A stretch of 64,000 nucleotides of DNA from Oscarella lobularis (taxonomy: Eukaryota; Porifera; Homoscleromorpha; Homosclerophorida; Oscarellidae): NCBI RefSeq assembly GCF_947507565.1, contig NC_089180.1, positions 2,170,001 to 2,234,000 of the forward strand, read 5' to 3'. The notes below the pieces were generated by a model. That model was not told the DNA's origin and did not search any database. It saw only the letters and a program-made list of their open reading frames with translations. Positions 63,536 to 64,000 of the stretch are shown here, piece after piece. The position numbers and the translations under genes were made by a program. Position 1 is the stretch's first letter, and every line of letters begins with the position of its first letter.

Positions 63536-64000
63536 GTATACATGCACATTCTAAAAGGTAGCTAGAGAGCATGAAACTTGCTTTTTGAATCTTACAACTA
63601 AATTATCAACAAAGTGTCTATTACGGGTCTCTCTGCCTCTCCGTAAAGTCCCCTTCTGGAATGAACGGTCATGCAACGTGGCTGCGGTGGCTACTGTTTC
63701 TTTGATGCAGAGGACTTCGAATAATTAAACGTCGACGACGACTTTGTAAGTTCTGAAGCGTTTATGGCGGCCTTTAAGGCGCGCTTGAAGGAGGACGCAA
63801 CTTGAAAGTACTCGATCCTCCAGAACAAGTTGCGGCTAAAGTGGTGGCGAAGCAATCAGATTCCCGCCTTAGTCCAAGGTGCAGCAGCCGTTACAGGATT
63901 TTTGTTTGGCCTACATGACGCAGCAGTCGTGAGTGTAGGCGCTTCTCTACAGTACATCAGGTGCCACTTGGGTTGAGAACCAAATTGTGGCGTTAAATTT
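63536..64000. other. no gene seen
   Basis: Short open frames only, without motifs. Confidence 0.45.

Overview
The window reads as nuclear DNA of an early-branching animal, most likely a sponge (inference). Genes are split by introns of about 45-65 bp with GT-AG (one apparent GC-AG) borders. There is a group A bHLH factor, a MAM-domain protein and a cluster of kelch-linked tyrosine-kinase-like (TKL) kinases. Most of the remaining sequence is mobile DNA of at least eight kinds, nested in one another. There is no prokaryotic operon, rRNA gene, complete tRNA gene or CRISPR array.

1-10.4 kb is a graveyard of fragments: a DIRS-type reverse transcriptase piece, a Pif1-like helicase tail, the last exons of a YqaJ-nuclease gene, a minus-strand Ty3/gypsy pol remnant, a pogo/Tigger-like C-terminus, a 709-bp foldback MITE with a TAA target duplication and a second gypsy integrase piece. 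10.8-18.1 kb is a decayed autonomous Helitron (Rep-helicase) split inside its helicase by a 2.1-kb insertion. The first 0.83 kb of that insertion is repeated directly downstream.

18-29 kb is the host gene island. It holds a frameshifted kelch/EGF/transmembrane/kinase pseudogene, an apparently intact kelch-coiled-coil-kinase gene (21927-25560, 19 exons by my splicing, 902 residues) containing a tandem array of micro-exons, and a minus-strand kinase copy lacking its Gly-rich loop. 30-34 kb has a decayed rve-type integrase, a minus-strand MAM gene, several simple repeats and a possible small membrane protein.

34.7-48.2 kb is again mobile DNA: a DIRS/gypsy/Helitron patchwork, a minisatellite, two plus-strand Helitrons with recognisable 3' ends (hairpin then CTAG), and a gypsy element with primer-binding site, short 3' LTR and a pol frame interrupted by one TAG. 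Between them lies a small bHLH gene with a 1.06-kb foldback element abutting its start codon.

48.3-56.5 kb is the most interesting part: a P-element-superfamily transposon bounded by inverted repeats. It carries a minus-strand P/THAP9-like transposase and a second, convergent gene. Inside the transposase reading frame sits a 3.9-kb transposon with its own inverted repeats and a 7-bp target duplication. Its only gene is a spliced, apparently intact protein with a DUF6589-like look and a C-terminal RING-like motif. 56.8-61.3 kb is a long DIRS-like retroelement (gag, RT, RNase H, tyrosine recombinase), followed by a broken piggyBac transposase.

All coordinates, splice sites and family names come from reading the sequence by eye. 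No search was run.
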